From positions 1-21,703 of the forward strand of contig JAWSVC010000043.1 of assembly GCA_033852075.1 (NCBI GenBank): DNA of 21,703 nucleotides, in the 5' to 3' direction. Below, piece by piece: positions 1-8,424 of this stretch. The position numbers were made by a program, and so were the translations under genes. The first letter of the stretch is position 1; every line of letters begins with the position of its first letter. This DNA is from QZLE01 sp033852075 (lineage in GTDB: Bacteria > Pseudomonadota > Gammaproteobacteria > QZLD01). Below the pieces are notes generated by a model that had not been told where the DNA came from, did not search any database, and was given only the letters and a program-made list of their open reading frames with translations.

Positions 1-101
1 CCGTTCGTACTGAGCGCGCAGCAGTCGAAGTATGAAACGGTATTAATCAAAGGCTTATAGCACCCTTCGACTGCTCGTGCCTCGCGCTCAGGATGAACGG
101 G
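1..101. repeat. Imperfect inverted repeat, TCGAAG/CTGAGC type
   Basis: The left arm (1-34) carries CCGTTCGTACTGAGCGCG followed by CAGTCGAAG. The right arm (61-101) is its imperfect reverse complement, carrying CTTCGACTG and GCGCTCAGGATGAACGG. The same core (CCGTTCG, CTGAGC, TCGAAG) recurs as an inverted pair at 17010-17081, so this is a dispersed intergenic element and not a one-off hairpin. It lies downstream of the minus-strand flagellin gene, where it could act as a transcript end, but no clean U-tract is visible. The left arm starts at base 1, so the element may continue outside the window. Confidence 0.75.
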
Positions 102-171
102 ATTTTGAGTTCCAAATACTTTTCACCCCTTAATAACATTACCCAATAACGCTTTGCAGCAAATAGCAATA

Positions 172-208
172 TTTTCCCCAGATAGCAGTGCGCCTTCGCG
201 GGTATGAC
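172..208 (+). repeat. Dispersed intergenic repeat, copy A
   Basis: TTTTCCCCAGATAGCAGTGC followed by a GCGGG-containing arm. It aligns with copies at 20606-20640 (same strand) and 21662-21700 (opposite strand); all share a TTCCC...GA.AG.AGTG core. The GC-rich ends can pair imperfectly. It is intergenic, just past the flagellin stop codon. Confidence 0.55.
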
Positions 209-218
209 GAAAGTTTTA

Positions 219-1043
219 TTATAGGTTAAGCAATTTCGCTACAATACCACGATCTTGATTAGCATGTCCCATCATGGCAATGGCTGCCTGCTCGCGAATA
301 CGATTTTGAGTCAGATTGGTTATCTCTTTGGCAAGATCTGCATCCTCAATGCGGCTTCTGGCTTCTTCTGCGCTGAGATATGAGCTGCTTAGATTATTAA
401 TAGTAGATTCGAATCTATTTTGTACGGCTCCTAATTCAGCTTGTGTGGTTGCGATGCTTTCTAGCGCCTCATCAATTACCCCAATGGCATCATTGGCGCC
501 TTCTGCGCTGGATAGATCGATAGAACCAATTCCAAGGGATTGTAATTGATCTCCCATGTTGCCAATCTTAACCGAAACAGTTTCTCCTGCCTCTGAACCA
601 ACTTGAATGTTGAGATCTTCGCTGTTGTTTAATAGTTTTTTTCCGCCAAAGCTAGTTGTATCTACTACTCTATTGATTTCATCTTTAAGAGCGTTAACTT
701 CACTTTGGATATATCCTCGATCGGAATCGCTTAGAGTGCCGTTTGCGGCTTGAATCGAAAGTTCACGGATTCGTTGTAGGTTTTCTGTAATGCCGCTCAT
801 GCCGCTTTCAGCTGTTTGTACCATTGATATTGCATCGTTGGTATTACGGGAGGCGGCCAATAGCCCCTCACTCATGGAAGTTAATCGTTGTGCGATAGCT
901 AGCCCAGAAGCATCATCCTTGGCACTGTTGATTCTTTTTCCAGACGCGATGCGCTCCGAGGCTGTATGAATTGTACGATTAATCTTATTCATACTGCGTT
1001 GAGCAATTAGCGAGGTTAGATCGGAATAAATGCTATTGACCAT
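219..1043 (-). CDS. fliC: Flagellin (short, D0/D1 only)
   Basis: Flagellar filament protein, exported through the flagellar type III apparatus and polymerised outside the cell. The 274 residues hold the conserved N-terminal D0/D1 helices (SGKRINSAKDDASGLAIA around 34-51, and QRIRELSIQAANGT at 90-103, the region corresponding to the TLR5-binding stretch of other flagellins). They also hold the conserved C-terminal helices (ARSRIEDADLAKE, ending in VAKLLNL). Almost nothing lies between them, so the variable D2/D3 domains are missing; enterobacterial flagellins are often near 500 residues. There is no signal peptide, as expected. The start ATG follows GGAGAG at good spacing. I found no convincing sigma-28 or sigma-54 promoter. 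No other flagellar gene is in the window. It could be one of several flagellin paralogues. The family call is secure; which paralogue it is cannot be told. Confidence 0.95.
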   Translation of the reverse strand: MVNSIYSDLTSLIAQRSMNKINRTIHTASERIASGKRINSAKDDASGLAIAQRLTSMSEGLLAASRNTNDAISMVQTAESGMSGITENLQRIRELSIQAANGTLSDSDRGYIQSEVNALKDEINRVVDTTSFGGKKLLNNSEDLNIQVGSEAGETVSVKIGNMGDQLQSLGIGSIDLSSAEGANDAIGVIDEALESIATTQAELGAVQNRFESTINNLSSSYLSAEEARSRIEDADLAKEITNLTQNRIREQAAIAMMGHANQDRGIVAKLLNL

Positions 1044-1306
1044 GAAAGCTCTCCGTTCCGTAATATATCTTTCAATTATACTATTTAGGAAGATTATTGC
1101 TGTGATTGTGGTTACAAATCAGTTTGATTGGTACAAATACACTGATGTAAGGCAAACATTACTGGTAAAATTGCCAGAATTGTTTAAAAATGCTAATAAT
1201 TTCAATCTATAGTGAAAAAAGTTGAATTAATATGGTATTGTTCAGTCAATATTCATATTCGGTACATCATAATTAGTGCCATACATAATAAATACGGGAA
1301 GTAACA

Positions 1307-1996
1307 ATGAGAAAACTATTAAGAGCATCCGCAATCATAATGGTAATATTCAGTATCTCTATAACTGCTAATGCCAGAGAATATAAAAAATTTGAGCCTA
1401 TTCAGACTCCGCAGCCAACAAACGATCCATCTAAGGTTGAGATATTGAGCATCTTTGCCTATTCATGTGGTCACTGTTATAACTTTCATCACAACCATCT
1501 GGATAAATGGGAAAAGCCAGAAGGCGTAGATATGATTGGTGTTCCGGCACTATTTAATCCAGCAAATGAACACTTAGCAAGAGGATATCATGCGGCTGTT
1601 GTTCTAGGTATTATTGATAAGTATCACCCTGCGGTATTTACTGCATCAAGAAATAATAGAACGGCGGTTAAGGATAGAGAGGCTCTTGCTAAGTTTGCAA
1701 CTGCATATGGAGTAACAGAGAAGGAGTTTTTGGATGCCTATGATTCTTTTGCTGTAGAGGTAAAAATGAGTCAAGCTAAGCAGTTGCTTAAGAATTATCG
1801 TATTCATGCAGTACCAACAGTTATTGTTAATGGTAAATACAAGGTTAGTGCTTCAATAACTGGTGGTCATGCCAAAGTTTTAGAGTCAATGGATGAGCTA
1901 ATAACCAAAGAAAAGATTGCCTTAGGTATTGGAAAGAAATCTGATAAAGAAGTGGCAAAACTTGAGGTTAAAGCAACTAAAAAAGGTGAAAAATAG
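1307..1996 (+). CDS. DsbA-family periplasmic thiol:disulfide protein
   Basis: A 229-residue protein with a signal peptide (about 1-23, ending TANA before REY) and a thioredoxin fold carrying a DsbA-type alpha-helical insert. The active-site motif is Cys54-Gly-His-Cys57 in FAYSCGHCYNF, with the cis-proline loop at AVPTVIVNG (Pro170). Known family role: introducing disulfide bonds into exported proteins in the periplasm. The motif here is CGHC, whereas E. coli DsbA has CPHC; the middle dipeptide tunes redox potential, so strength may differ. A Lys/Glu-rich tail of about 25 residues (from about 205) is unusual. The start ATG is preceded by GGGAAG. The gene is monocistronic with its own terminator. 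The downstream protease and pilus proteins contain cysteines and are plausible clients, but that is inference. A DsbA paralogue is as likely as the housekeeping copy, so no symbol is given. Confidence 0.88.
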   Translation: MRKLLRASAIIMVIFSISITANAREYKKFEPIQTPQPTNDPSKVEILSIFAYSCGHCYNFHHNHLDKWEKPEGVDMIGVPALFNPANEHLARGYHAAVVLGIIDKYHPAVFTASRNNRTAVKDREALAKFATAYGVTEKEFLDAYDSFAVEVKMSQAKQLLKNYRIHAVPTVIVNGKYKVSASITGGHAKVLESMDELITKEKIALGIGKKSDKEVAKLEVKATKKGEK

Positions 1997-2084
1997 TTTG
2001 CTAGTAGCTTTTTTAACTAAGTTATAAAGATTGAACTGTCAATAACAAAAAGAGCTAAAAAATATTGACATTAAATTTGACAGG

Positions 2085-2115
2085 AAAACCGCTATGAATT
2101 TTCTAGCGGTTTTTT
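2085..2115 (+). terminator. Rho-independent terminator after the DsbA-like gene
   Basis: Ten-base-pair stem AAAACCGCTA (2085-2094) with TAGCGGTTTT (2104-2113), nine-base loop, then a T-run to 2115. It lies about 90 bases past the stop of the upstream gene. The A-rich left arm means it could also work on the minus strand, but no minus-strand gene ends here. Confidence 0.85.
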
Positions 2116-2438
2116 CTTGTTTGCATTTTATCTGTGAACAAGGACACAGGCGTGTTTTTAAAAGACAAACTACATCACAAGTTGTACATCTATGAATTCT
2201 CATATTAGGTAGATCTGATAAATAGAGCACAAAAATCATATTAGGGCATTCTAATATGCGGAGTTGTGACGCTTTAACTAAACTCGCTGTGATGATGTGT
2301 AAAAAACCAAAGTGAAAGGAGTCTAGAAAACGCTAATATACTTAAAAACCAGTAAAAACTGAGACTTATGTCAAAAATAATTGAGTAAAAACCAATAACC
2401 TTAAAGTTACAAAGGATGTTTTTTTAAGGATTGTTGCT
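2116..2438. other. Intergenic, no gene seen
   Basis: AT-rich spacer before the metalloprotease gene. I see no credible coding frame, RNA gene or clear -35/-10 pair. Its only defined element is AAGGA at 2426-2430, eight bases before the downstream ATG. The protease promoter is presumably within it. Confidence 0.6.
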
Positions 2439-4253
2439 ATGTATAAGTTAAGATTTTTTCAAGGAATGGTTTTAGCAGTATCATGTTTTTCTGCTTCTGT
2501 ATTCGCTGCTCAAAGCACTAAATCAGCATATGATAACCCAATAGTTCAGGAAAGGGTTTCTCTTGTAGATACGGTTTCTATTTCAACTCCTCGTTCAGAA
2601 TTCTCAGCCATGCAAAGATCAGCTTCAGGTGCTCCGGTAGAGTATATGACAGTAAATGCGATGGGTAGAGAATTTGAATTGGAACTTGAGGTGAATGATC
2701 AATTTAATCAGAATCTGGAGATTGTATGGAAGGGGCAGCGTCCGCAGACACAGAGCAACTATGTTTTTTATAAGGGTACTGTTAAGGGTATTGAAAATTC
2801 TTGGGTGCGTCTTAGTGTTAATGACGGCGAGATAACCGGAACAATCCGTACTCCTGAAGAAATTTATACAATAGAGCCTAAAAGCAATCTAATTAAGCAA
2901 GAATCAACTTCATCCAAAAAAGAGATGGTTATGTACCGCATGTCTGAGATTGGAACAGGCCTTCCTGCAGATTACTGTGGTGTTGAGAATGACCAGAAAG
3001 ATCTTCATCTGGGAACTCCTTTTAGTGCTCAGGAGCCTGAAGAAGAGAAGGTTCATGCATACACCTCGGAAGACAGTGTAAAAGGGTTCAATAAGATGGT
3101 TGCAGAAATGCGCGCTATGGAACAAGTAACAGTTATGGAAAGCAACGGCATCAAAGAGTTAAAAATTGGTGTAACTGCTGACTATGAGTATTATCAGATT
3201 CATGGATCAAGTGCCGCAACAAAAATTCAAGCACTATACAATCAAGTTGACGGTATCTTTAGAGAAGAGTTGGGTATAGCGCTTAGCCTTACTAAAATAA
3301 CAGTATTTAACGATATCGCTGACCCATACAGTGATTCAACCAATGCATATGACATTTTACAAGAAGCTGGAAACTACTTTGCGGCTAGTAGTGATTTTAA
3401 CGACAATGGCATAAACCAAATGATAAGCGGTAAAAACTTTGATGGTAGCACCATTGGTTTGGCTTATGTAAACACAGTTTGCTACAGCAACAAAAAATAT
3501 CGTGTATCACTGATCCAGAACTATGAATCATTTTCTTCCGCTCAGTTGATAGTATCAGCTCATGAAATGGGCCATAACCTTGGTGCAACACATGATAGTG
3601 CAGAAGATGGAATGCACATTATGTGGCCATCAGCATCTTCATCAATAGAACTAACATTTAGTGAACGCTCTAAAGGAGAGATTACACCAAATCTTACTAA
3701 GAGTTGTTTTTTGGCAACTGCAGATATCAAGGTTGATCTAGCGGTAGAGTCAGAGGGAGCAGCAGAGTTCACAGCAACGGTAACTAATAAAACTACAGAT
3801 GATGCAACTAATGTAACCCTAACAGTTGATATGCCAAGCGATCTTAGTTTTGTGAATGGTAGCGTTAATGGTTATAGCTGCACAGAAACTTTGGGGCAAC
3901 TAAGTTGTGAATTAGGAAATATGCAGGGTGGAGCGGTTGAAGAAATAACATTTATAGCTACATATTCAACAGAAGAAGAGATTAGAGTTGATGCAACAGT
4001 TGCATCGGATATGGCGGATTATTATGATGAAGATAATGCGGACTATGTGGTAATTAATGAGAGCTTGCTTGAGCCAGCAGCTCCTGCAGAAACAGGTGAA
4101 TCAAGCGGGGGTACAGGTGATTCTGGTGGTGGCGGTGGTGGTTCCACTGGATTAATCCTGCTTGCACTACTGGGTATTGTGGTTGCATATAGATACTCGG
4201 TACAACTTGATGGACGAAGAGTAAAGATAGAAAATAAAAAAACCAAAAAATAG
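2439..4253 (+). CDS. Secreted reprolysin-like (M12B) zinc metalloprotease, DUF11-like domain, GlyGly-CTERM-like tail
   Basis: A 604-residue secreted protease. In order: signal peptide (about 1-23, VFAA); propeptide (about 30-205) with SWVRLSVNDG at 121-130 as in reprolysin prodomains and a possible cysteine-switch Cys180; catalytic domain (about 238-425) with the zinc motif HEMGHNLGATHD at 375-386 (three His, catalytic Glu376) and a Met-turn candidate HIMWPS (Met395). A DUF11-like beta domain (about 428-540) follows, then a Ser/Gly linker with six glycines (563-568), a hydrophobic segment (570-585) and a basic tail. Gly-rich linker, helix and basic end match the GlyGly-CTERM sorting signal, associated with rhombosortase and type II secretion. 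The post-helix tail is longer than usual (about 20 residues). ATG follows AAGGA at eight bases. Family call firm; substrate unknown. Cell-surface release after rhombosortase cleavage is inference. Confidence 0.92.
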   Translation: MYKLRFFQGMVLAVSCFSASVFAAQSTKSAYDNPIVQERVSLVDTVSISTPRSEFSAMQRSASGAPVEYMTVNAMGREFELELEVNDQFNQNLEIVWKGQRPQTQSNYVFYKGTVKGIENSWVRLSVNDGEITGTIRTPEEIYTIEPKSNLIKQESTSSKKEMVMYRMSEIGTGLPADYCGVENDQKDLHLGTPFSAQEPEEEKVHAYTSEDSVKGFNKMVAEMRAMEQVTVMESNGIKELKIGVTADYEYYQIHGSSAATKIQALYNQVDGIFREELGIALSLTKITVFNDIADPYSDSTNAYDILQEAGNYFAASSDFNDNGINQMISGKNFDGSTIGLAYVNTVCYSNKKYRVSLIQNYESFSSAQLIVSAHEMGHNLGATHDSAEDGMHIMWPSASSSIELTFSERSKGEITPNLTKSCFLATADIKVDLAVESEGAAEFTATVTNKTTDDATNVTLTVDMPSDLSFVNGSVNGYSCTETLGQLSCELGNMQGGAVEEITFIATYSTEEEIRVDATVASDMADYYDEDNADYVVINESLLEPAAPAETGESSGGTGDSGGGGGGSTGLILLALLGIVVAYRYSVQLDGRRVKIENKKTKK

Positions 4254-4274
4254 TCTATAGGACGAGAAAGATAA

Positions 4275-4301
4275 ACGGCCCACATTGCGGGCCGTTTTTT
4301 T
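4275..4301 (+). terminator. Rho-independent terminator after the metalloprotease
   Basis: Perfect seven-base-pair GC-rich stem ACGGCCC (4275-4281) with GGGCCGT (4289-4295), seven-base loop and a seven-T run ending at 4301. It lies 21 bases past the stop codon. Confidence 0.95.
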
Positions 4302-4472
4302 ATGGAAAGGTTGAATGTTGTGTTAGTAAAACTTAGATCACGTTATTAATAAAATCACCATAAACAGATATTTATTGAACTATAATTAAATATGCAAGCA
4401 TGGATGAGATATTGTATAAATCAGTTTTTTATGGGTAAGGATTAACGATTAATAAGATATGGACTTATAGTT

Positions 4473-6887
4473 ATGGCTAATAGAAAGACCTATGTAGAAA
4501 TTCTGAAAGATGAAGAATTATTTTTAGATGAAGATCTCGATAAATTAAAACAGGAATGTGATGAGAAAGATGTATCACTTTCCCATCTGCTGATAGAGAA
4601 AAAGCTAATTGAAAAAACAACTATCCAAAGTCTACTACAGCGAAAGAAGTTCGATATCCTAATTGGTGATTTATTAATTGAGACGGGGGTTGTAAGCAAA
4701 CCATCAGTAGTACATGCGGCACTAAAAGCACAAACCGAAGGATCAAAGAAAAGCGTAGGGCAGATATTAGAAGATGTAGAGGTGATTACGCATGATGAGC
4801 TGATGGAGGCCTTATGCTATCAGCTGGATATAATCAAAATTCAGCCAGAAATCGAGTTGGCACATAAAATTGATCCATTGCCAGCAAAAAAATTCTTGAT
4901 AAAAAATCTGGTTTTTCCGTATTTCCTTACCGATGGAATGGTAACGCTATTAATGTCAGACCCATTTAATACAGATTTGGTAGAGCAGATGGAGAATTTT
5001 TACAAAGATTATTCTCTTAGAATAGCATATACACCCATGCCGGATATGGTGGTGTTTTTAGATTTCTTTGACGCAGATGGCAGGCTTGAATCGCATCATT
5101 TTGAAGGCAATAAAAACAATGACATTGATATCATTGGTCATAGTAATCTTGATGATAAACGCAGTGCTGCTTTTGATAATGCTGACAGTATTCAGATTTT
5201 ACGTCTGTATCTGAAAAAAGCGGTAGACATGAAGGCATCTGATATTCACTTTGAGCCTTTAGAATATTCGCTACGGATTCGCTTTGCTGTAGATGGGATT
5301 TTGCATGTTATTACCCACTTTCCGAAGAGTATAACCAGCAAAGTAATTAGTGCGATAAAAGCAGCGGCCGGAATGGACATCGCATCGCATAGATTGCCTC
5401 AGGATGGTGGATTTGCGGTTAAATATAAAGGAAAAGAGTTTGGTTTAAGGGTATCAACTTATCCATGTATATATGGTGAAAATTGTGTGATAAGAGTGCT
5501 AAGCCATGATGAATCGCTCGATTCGCTGGACTATCTGTGTATGTCACCACTGAATTTACATAAATTTAAAAGATGTTTGCAAACCCCATCTGGAATTATT
5601 TTGGCATGTGGGCCAACAGGGTCTGGAAAATCGACAACACTTTATACTGCGTTGGTACAACTAATTCAGGCAGAAGAAAAACACATTATCACTATAGAAG
5701 ACCCAATCGAATATACCCTAAAGGGTGCGACACAAGGTTCGGTGAATGAAAAAACGGGTTTTCAATATGATAGTGCGATGGTATCAATTATGCGCCAGAA
5801 TCCGGATGTGATAATGGTTGGGGAGGTGCGTGACAAGAAAACCGCAGATGCGATTATGAAGGCATCTCTTACCGGCCATAAGGTTTTTTCAACCATACAT
5901 ACCGAAACTTCAACCGGAACAATCGATCGTTTACTTGAGATGGGGATAGATAACTATCTTATGAGCGGAACAATGGAGCTTATTGTTGCTCAGCGTTTAG
6001 TAAGGCGGATATGTCCTGCATGCGCAGAGGAATATAAGCCAACGGATGCGCAATTGGTTTCAATTGGAATGACTCCATCCGAGGGAGATCAATATACTTT
6101 TACTCATGGTACTGGTTTAGTTGATGGTGGCCGTTGTGAAAAATGTAATGGTACCGGTTATTTTGGCAGGGTAGCAATTCATGAGCTTCTTTCGGTAACA
6201 TCGGATGTTTCCAGAGCGATAGGCGAAACCCAAAAGCTTAATGACCTTAGGGATATAGCAAAACAACGAGCTAATCTGGTTACAATGAAGGAAGATTGTG
6301 TCTATAAGATCCTAAAAGGCATTACTACTATAGACGAATGTAATCGTGTAATACCGGGGGTGTCTGAGCCTGTAAGACCTGCAGCAAGGGTGATAGAACT
6401 TTGTGAAAGTTCTTTTGAACCAACTCCATGTCAATTTAGTATTAACTCTTGGGGTAAGGATGAACTGCTAGAATCAATTAATTTAAGTAGATCTAGCAAC
6501 AGTCCTGAAGAAGAAGAGCTTATTGCCGAACTAACGCAGATGGGGGTGGAGGTTAAGGATCTTTCATTATTTAACTTCCGTGATGTTAGTTCTGTGGCGT
6601 TAAGGCGTAAGGATAAATGTCTGCTTAGGGCTTATCTGGATACAGCGTTGCATTGTACAGGCAAGGCTAAAGGTAATCCCCGTTGTGAGCGTTGTAAGGA
6701 TAAGGAAGCCAAAATCAGACCATTTATTGATCGCTTTGATAAGGATGTAGCTGATGTTCTTATTGTTAATGATGGTGAGACATCATATTTTATGGTGCGT
6801 AAGATCATTGGAGATGCTTTGGAATGGAGTACGATTGCTGCTTTAGCTAATAAGGATGAAGAGAATATTGTTCATGTTACAGAATAA
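4473..6887 (+). CDS. GspE/PilB-family secretion ATPase with C-terminal extension
   Basis: An 804-residue cytoplasmic hexameric-type ATPase that powers pseudopilus or pilus assembly in type II secretion or type IV pilus systems. The N-terminal regulatory region (about 1-230) has helical T2SSE-N-like repeats. The catalytic core has SDIHFEP at 256-262, Walker A GPTGSGKST at 380-388, Asp box ITIEDPIEY at 406-414, Walker B IMVGEVRD at 447-454 and His box STIHTE at 473-478. A zinc-type tetracysteine CPAC (514/517) and CEKC (555/558) follows. The family normally ends near residue 620; here about 175 residues follow (631-804), with another cysteine cluster (C728, C738, C741) and no domain I recognise. 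The gene stands alone, without GspF/PilC, pseudopilin or secretin genes, so its machine lies elsewhere. The start has only a weak GGA upstream. Whether it serves type II secretion or a pilus is not settled. Confidence 0.9.
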   Translation: MANRKTYVEILKDEELFLDEDLDKLKQECDEKDVSLSHLLIEKKLIEKTTIQSLLQRKKFDILIGDLLIETGVVSKPSVVHAALKAQTEGSKKSVGQILEDVEVITHDELMEALCYQLDIIKIQPEIELAHKIDPLPAKKFLIKNLVFPYFLTDGMVTLLMSDPFNTDLVEQMENFYKDYSLRIAYTPMPDMVVFLDFFDADGRLESHHFEGNKNNDIDIIGHSNLDDKRSAAFDNADSIQILRLYLKKAVDMKASDIHFEPLEYSLRIRFAVDGILHVITHFPKSITSKVISAIKAAAGMDIASHRLPQDGGFAVKYKGKEFGLRVSTYPCIYGENCVIRVLSHDESLDSLDYLCMSPLNLHKFKRCLQTPSGIILACGPTGSGKSTTLYTALVQLIQAEEKHIITIEDPIEYTLKGATQGSVNEKTGFQYDSAMVSIMRQNPDVIMVGEVRDKKTADAIMKASLTGHKVFSTIHTETSTGTIDRLLEMGIDNYLMSGTMELIVAQRLVRRICPACAEEYKPTDAQLVSIGMTPSEGDQYTFTHGTGLVDGGRCEKCNGTGYFGRVAIHELLSVTSDVSRAIGETQKLNDLRDIAKQRANLVTMKEDCVYKILKGITTIDECNRVIPGVSEPVRPAARVIELCESSFEPTPCQFSINSWGKDELLESINLSRSSNSPEEEELIAELTQMGVEVKDLSLFNFRDVSSVALRRKDKCLLRAYLDTALHCTGKAKGNPRCERCKDKEAKIRPFIDRFDKDVADVLIVNDGETSYFMVRKIIGDALEWSTIAALANKDEENIVHVTE

Positions 6888-6926
6888 GCCGCGCAAAATA
6901 ATATTGTTAAATTTCGACCTCTATTT

Positions 6927-6975
6927 ATGAAAAAATTTTCATATAAGTTATGCTTGAATATTATAAGCATAGGAG
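6927..6975 (+). promoter_or_regulatory. Two palindromes in the leader of the adhesin gene
   Basis: A 16-base A/T palindrome (ATGAAAA, AA, TTTTCAT; 6927-6942) is followed by a hairpin with stem TATGCTT (6949-6955) and AAGCATA (6965-6971). The last base of the hairpin abuts the AGGAG ribosome site (6971-6975) of the GTG-started adhesin gene. The first could be an operator and the second could affect ribosome access. Only the symmetry is observed; function is inferred. Confidence 0.35.
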
Positions 6976-6984
6976 ATTAAAGGC

Positions 6985-7827
6985 GTGGATTTGCCAGTAG
7001 GCTACAACTTGGTTGCAATTGCCAGGATTTTTATTGGACTGGTGTTGTTTGCTTTTTCTTGCAGCAATGCTTTTGCATATACATGTGAGGGACCATGCTC
7101 TAATTCATATTGGAGCGTTGCTGCAACTAGTCCGGCTACTGGTAGTACATATACTCAAGGGGATCAAGTTGTATTTACAACTGAGTTTACCAAGAAACTT
7201 ACAGGGAATGTTTGCACTATAGTTCCTAGTATAGATCCTTCTAGTGGATGGGGGATAAGCTTAACTTCTCCATCCTCTCCGTATTCTTTTAGTTCGGCAT
7301 CAAGTACTGATGTTGTCGTTACAGTTGATATTGGTGTCGGTAATGTGACTGTTACAATCGCTTTAGATTGTGATTTCGCTTATGACGATATAAGTGTTAC
7401 TTTTACAATTACTGGAGAAGCTTCCGGAGGTGTTCGTATTACAGGTTTGGCGGATATGTCTGGTACGTGGAGTGGAACAGGTGATGCAGTTAATAACGAT
7501 GATGTTTGCATCTATAGCTCAGCGGGTACTTACGATATTTTAGTGGAAGGTCCGACAGATTCCGGTGATTATGTGTTGGAAAACGGACTTAACAAGCTAC
7601 CAATCACTGTATATTGGAATAACACTACAGGTACAACCGGGCGTACGGCCTTGAATTCCGCAAGTAACCCATCTCTCTCTGGCGTTACAGGTGCTGATAC
7701 CAGCAGCGAGACCTGTAGCGGGAGCAGCACTGCCAATATCTCATGGAAGGCACTGGAAGCTGATCTATTGGCAGTGCCGGCAGGTACCTATACGGCAACC
7801 ATCTCGACGACAGCTAGTGTGCCTTAA
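6985..7827 (+). CDS. Two-domain pilus protein, probable tip adhesin (SCPU-type pilin domain)
   Basis: A 280-residue exported protein with a signal peptide (about 1-31, NAFA before YTC). The N-terminal half (32-145) is a Ser/Thr-rich beta-type domain with four cysteines (C34, C38, C77, C129). The C-terminal half (148-280) resembles the downstream pilins: DVCIYSS near 173, LPITVYWNN near 205, and a terminal strand LLAVPAGTYTATIS, which is the hallmark of spore-coat-U (SCPU) type chaperone-usher subunits. An extra N-terminal domain on a pilin domain is the layout of tip adhesins such as CsuE, so a receptor-binding tip role is inferred. The GTG start follows AGGAG with nine bases. It is followed by a second pilin gene after 24 bases and faces the usher-chaperone-pilin arm. 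No ligand can be predicted. Confidence 0.75.
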   Translation: MDLPVGYNLVAIARIFIGLVLFAFSCSNAFAYTCEGPCSNSYWSVAATSPATGSTYTQGDQVVFTTEFTKKLTGNVCTIVPSIDPSSGWGISLTSPSSPYSFSSASSTDVVVTVDIGVGNVTVTIALDCDFAYDDISVTFTITGEASGGVRITGLADMSGTWSGTGDAVNNDDVCIYSSAGTYDILVEGPTDSGDYVLENGLNKLPITVYWNNTTGTTGRTALNSASNPSLSGVTGADTSSETCSGSSTANISWKALEADLLAVPAGTYTATISTTASVP

Positions 7828-7851
7828 ACAAATGTTAGTGAAGAATTTTTT

Positions 7852-8421
7852 ATGCAGTTAATTTTGAATAAAAATATAAAAAAAACTGCCCAGTGCATAG
7901 GTCTGGTTGTTATGCTCTTTTGTGTATTTAATAGCGGAGCAATGGCGGCAAAAGATGGCTTTTTAGAGGAAAAATCAACGGGCGAGATCTTTATCAGCCT
8001 TACTATTCCTGATGCTTTGCGTTTTTCTATTGAAGTAGATTTTGATAAAGAGTACACGTCTCCCAGTGGGGATGTTGTTCGAGAAGCTGATGCCTGTATT
8101 AATTTTTCCGGAGGCAGTAGTTACAGTATAATGGTAACAACGGATAACGATGGATTTAAGCTGAATCGTGCTACAGATGGAGATGAAGTGGGGTTTCAGG
8201 CCTATTGGAGTGCGTCATCCGGTAGAGAAAACGGAATGCCATTAAGCTATGGTAAGTCATTGAGCGGATTGGTGATAGATGAGAAGCAGACCGCTGACTG
8301 CATAAACGGAAAGAGAAAAGGGAATAGTAATTTTTCTATTGTGATCCCAAAAAATGGCGCTATAAAGACCAAATCAGGTAGTTACAGTGCCACTATCTCA
8401 GTGGTGATTACACCGGAGTGA
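7852..8421 (+). CDS. Minor pilin-like chaperone-usher subunit
   Basis: A 189-residue exported protein with a signal peptide (about 1-32, AMA before AKDG). It is a shorter relative of its neighbours. It shares a disulfide-candidate Cys in EADACINFSGG, a central AYWSASS matching the YWNN/TWND segment of the other two, a second Cys in TADCINGK, and a final strand SGSYSATISVVITPE. Such terminal beta-strands complete the immunoglobulin-like pilin fold. It is probably a minor or adaptor subunit co-transcribed with the upstream adhesin-like gene; the ribosome site is weak, so translation may depend on that coupling. Its stop lies three bases from the convergent usher stop. The exact place in the fibre is unknown. 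Confidence 0.65.
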   Translation: MQLILNKNIKKTAQCIGLVVMLFCVFNSGAMAAKDGFLEEKSTGEIFISLTIPDALRFSIEVDFDKEYTSPSGDVVREADACINFSGGSSYSIMVTTDNDGFKLNRATDGDEVGFQAYWSASSGRENGMPLSYGKSLSGLVIDEKQTADCINGKRKGNSNFSIVIPKNGAIKTKSGSYSATISVVITPE

Positions 8422-8424
8422 TTT

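Noticed and set aside
1075..1080. TATAAT on the minus strand close to the flagellin start
   Set aside because: No acceptable -35 at 16-18 bases and no sigma-28 elements; kept only as a weak possibility.
1030..1212. Plus-strand 60-codon frame overlapping the flagellin start
   Set aside because: It begins inside the flagellin gene on the other strand, has no good ribosome site, and its product resembles no known protein; most likely chance in AT-rich DNA.
1267..1282. Sigma-54-like TGGCAC-N5-ATGA on the minus strand upstream of flagellin
   Set aside because: The -12 element lacks the invariant C (GA in place of GC), and the site is about 225 bases from the flagellin start, beside the plus-strand DsbA-like gene.
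2039..2239. Minus-strand 66-codon frame in the gap before the metalloprotease
   Set aside because: It reads through the clear terminator at 2085-2115, has no ribosome site and low-complexity composition.
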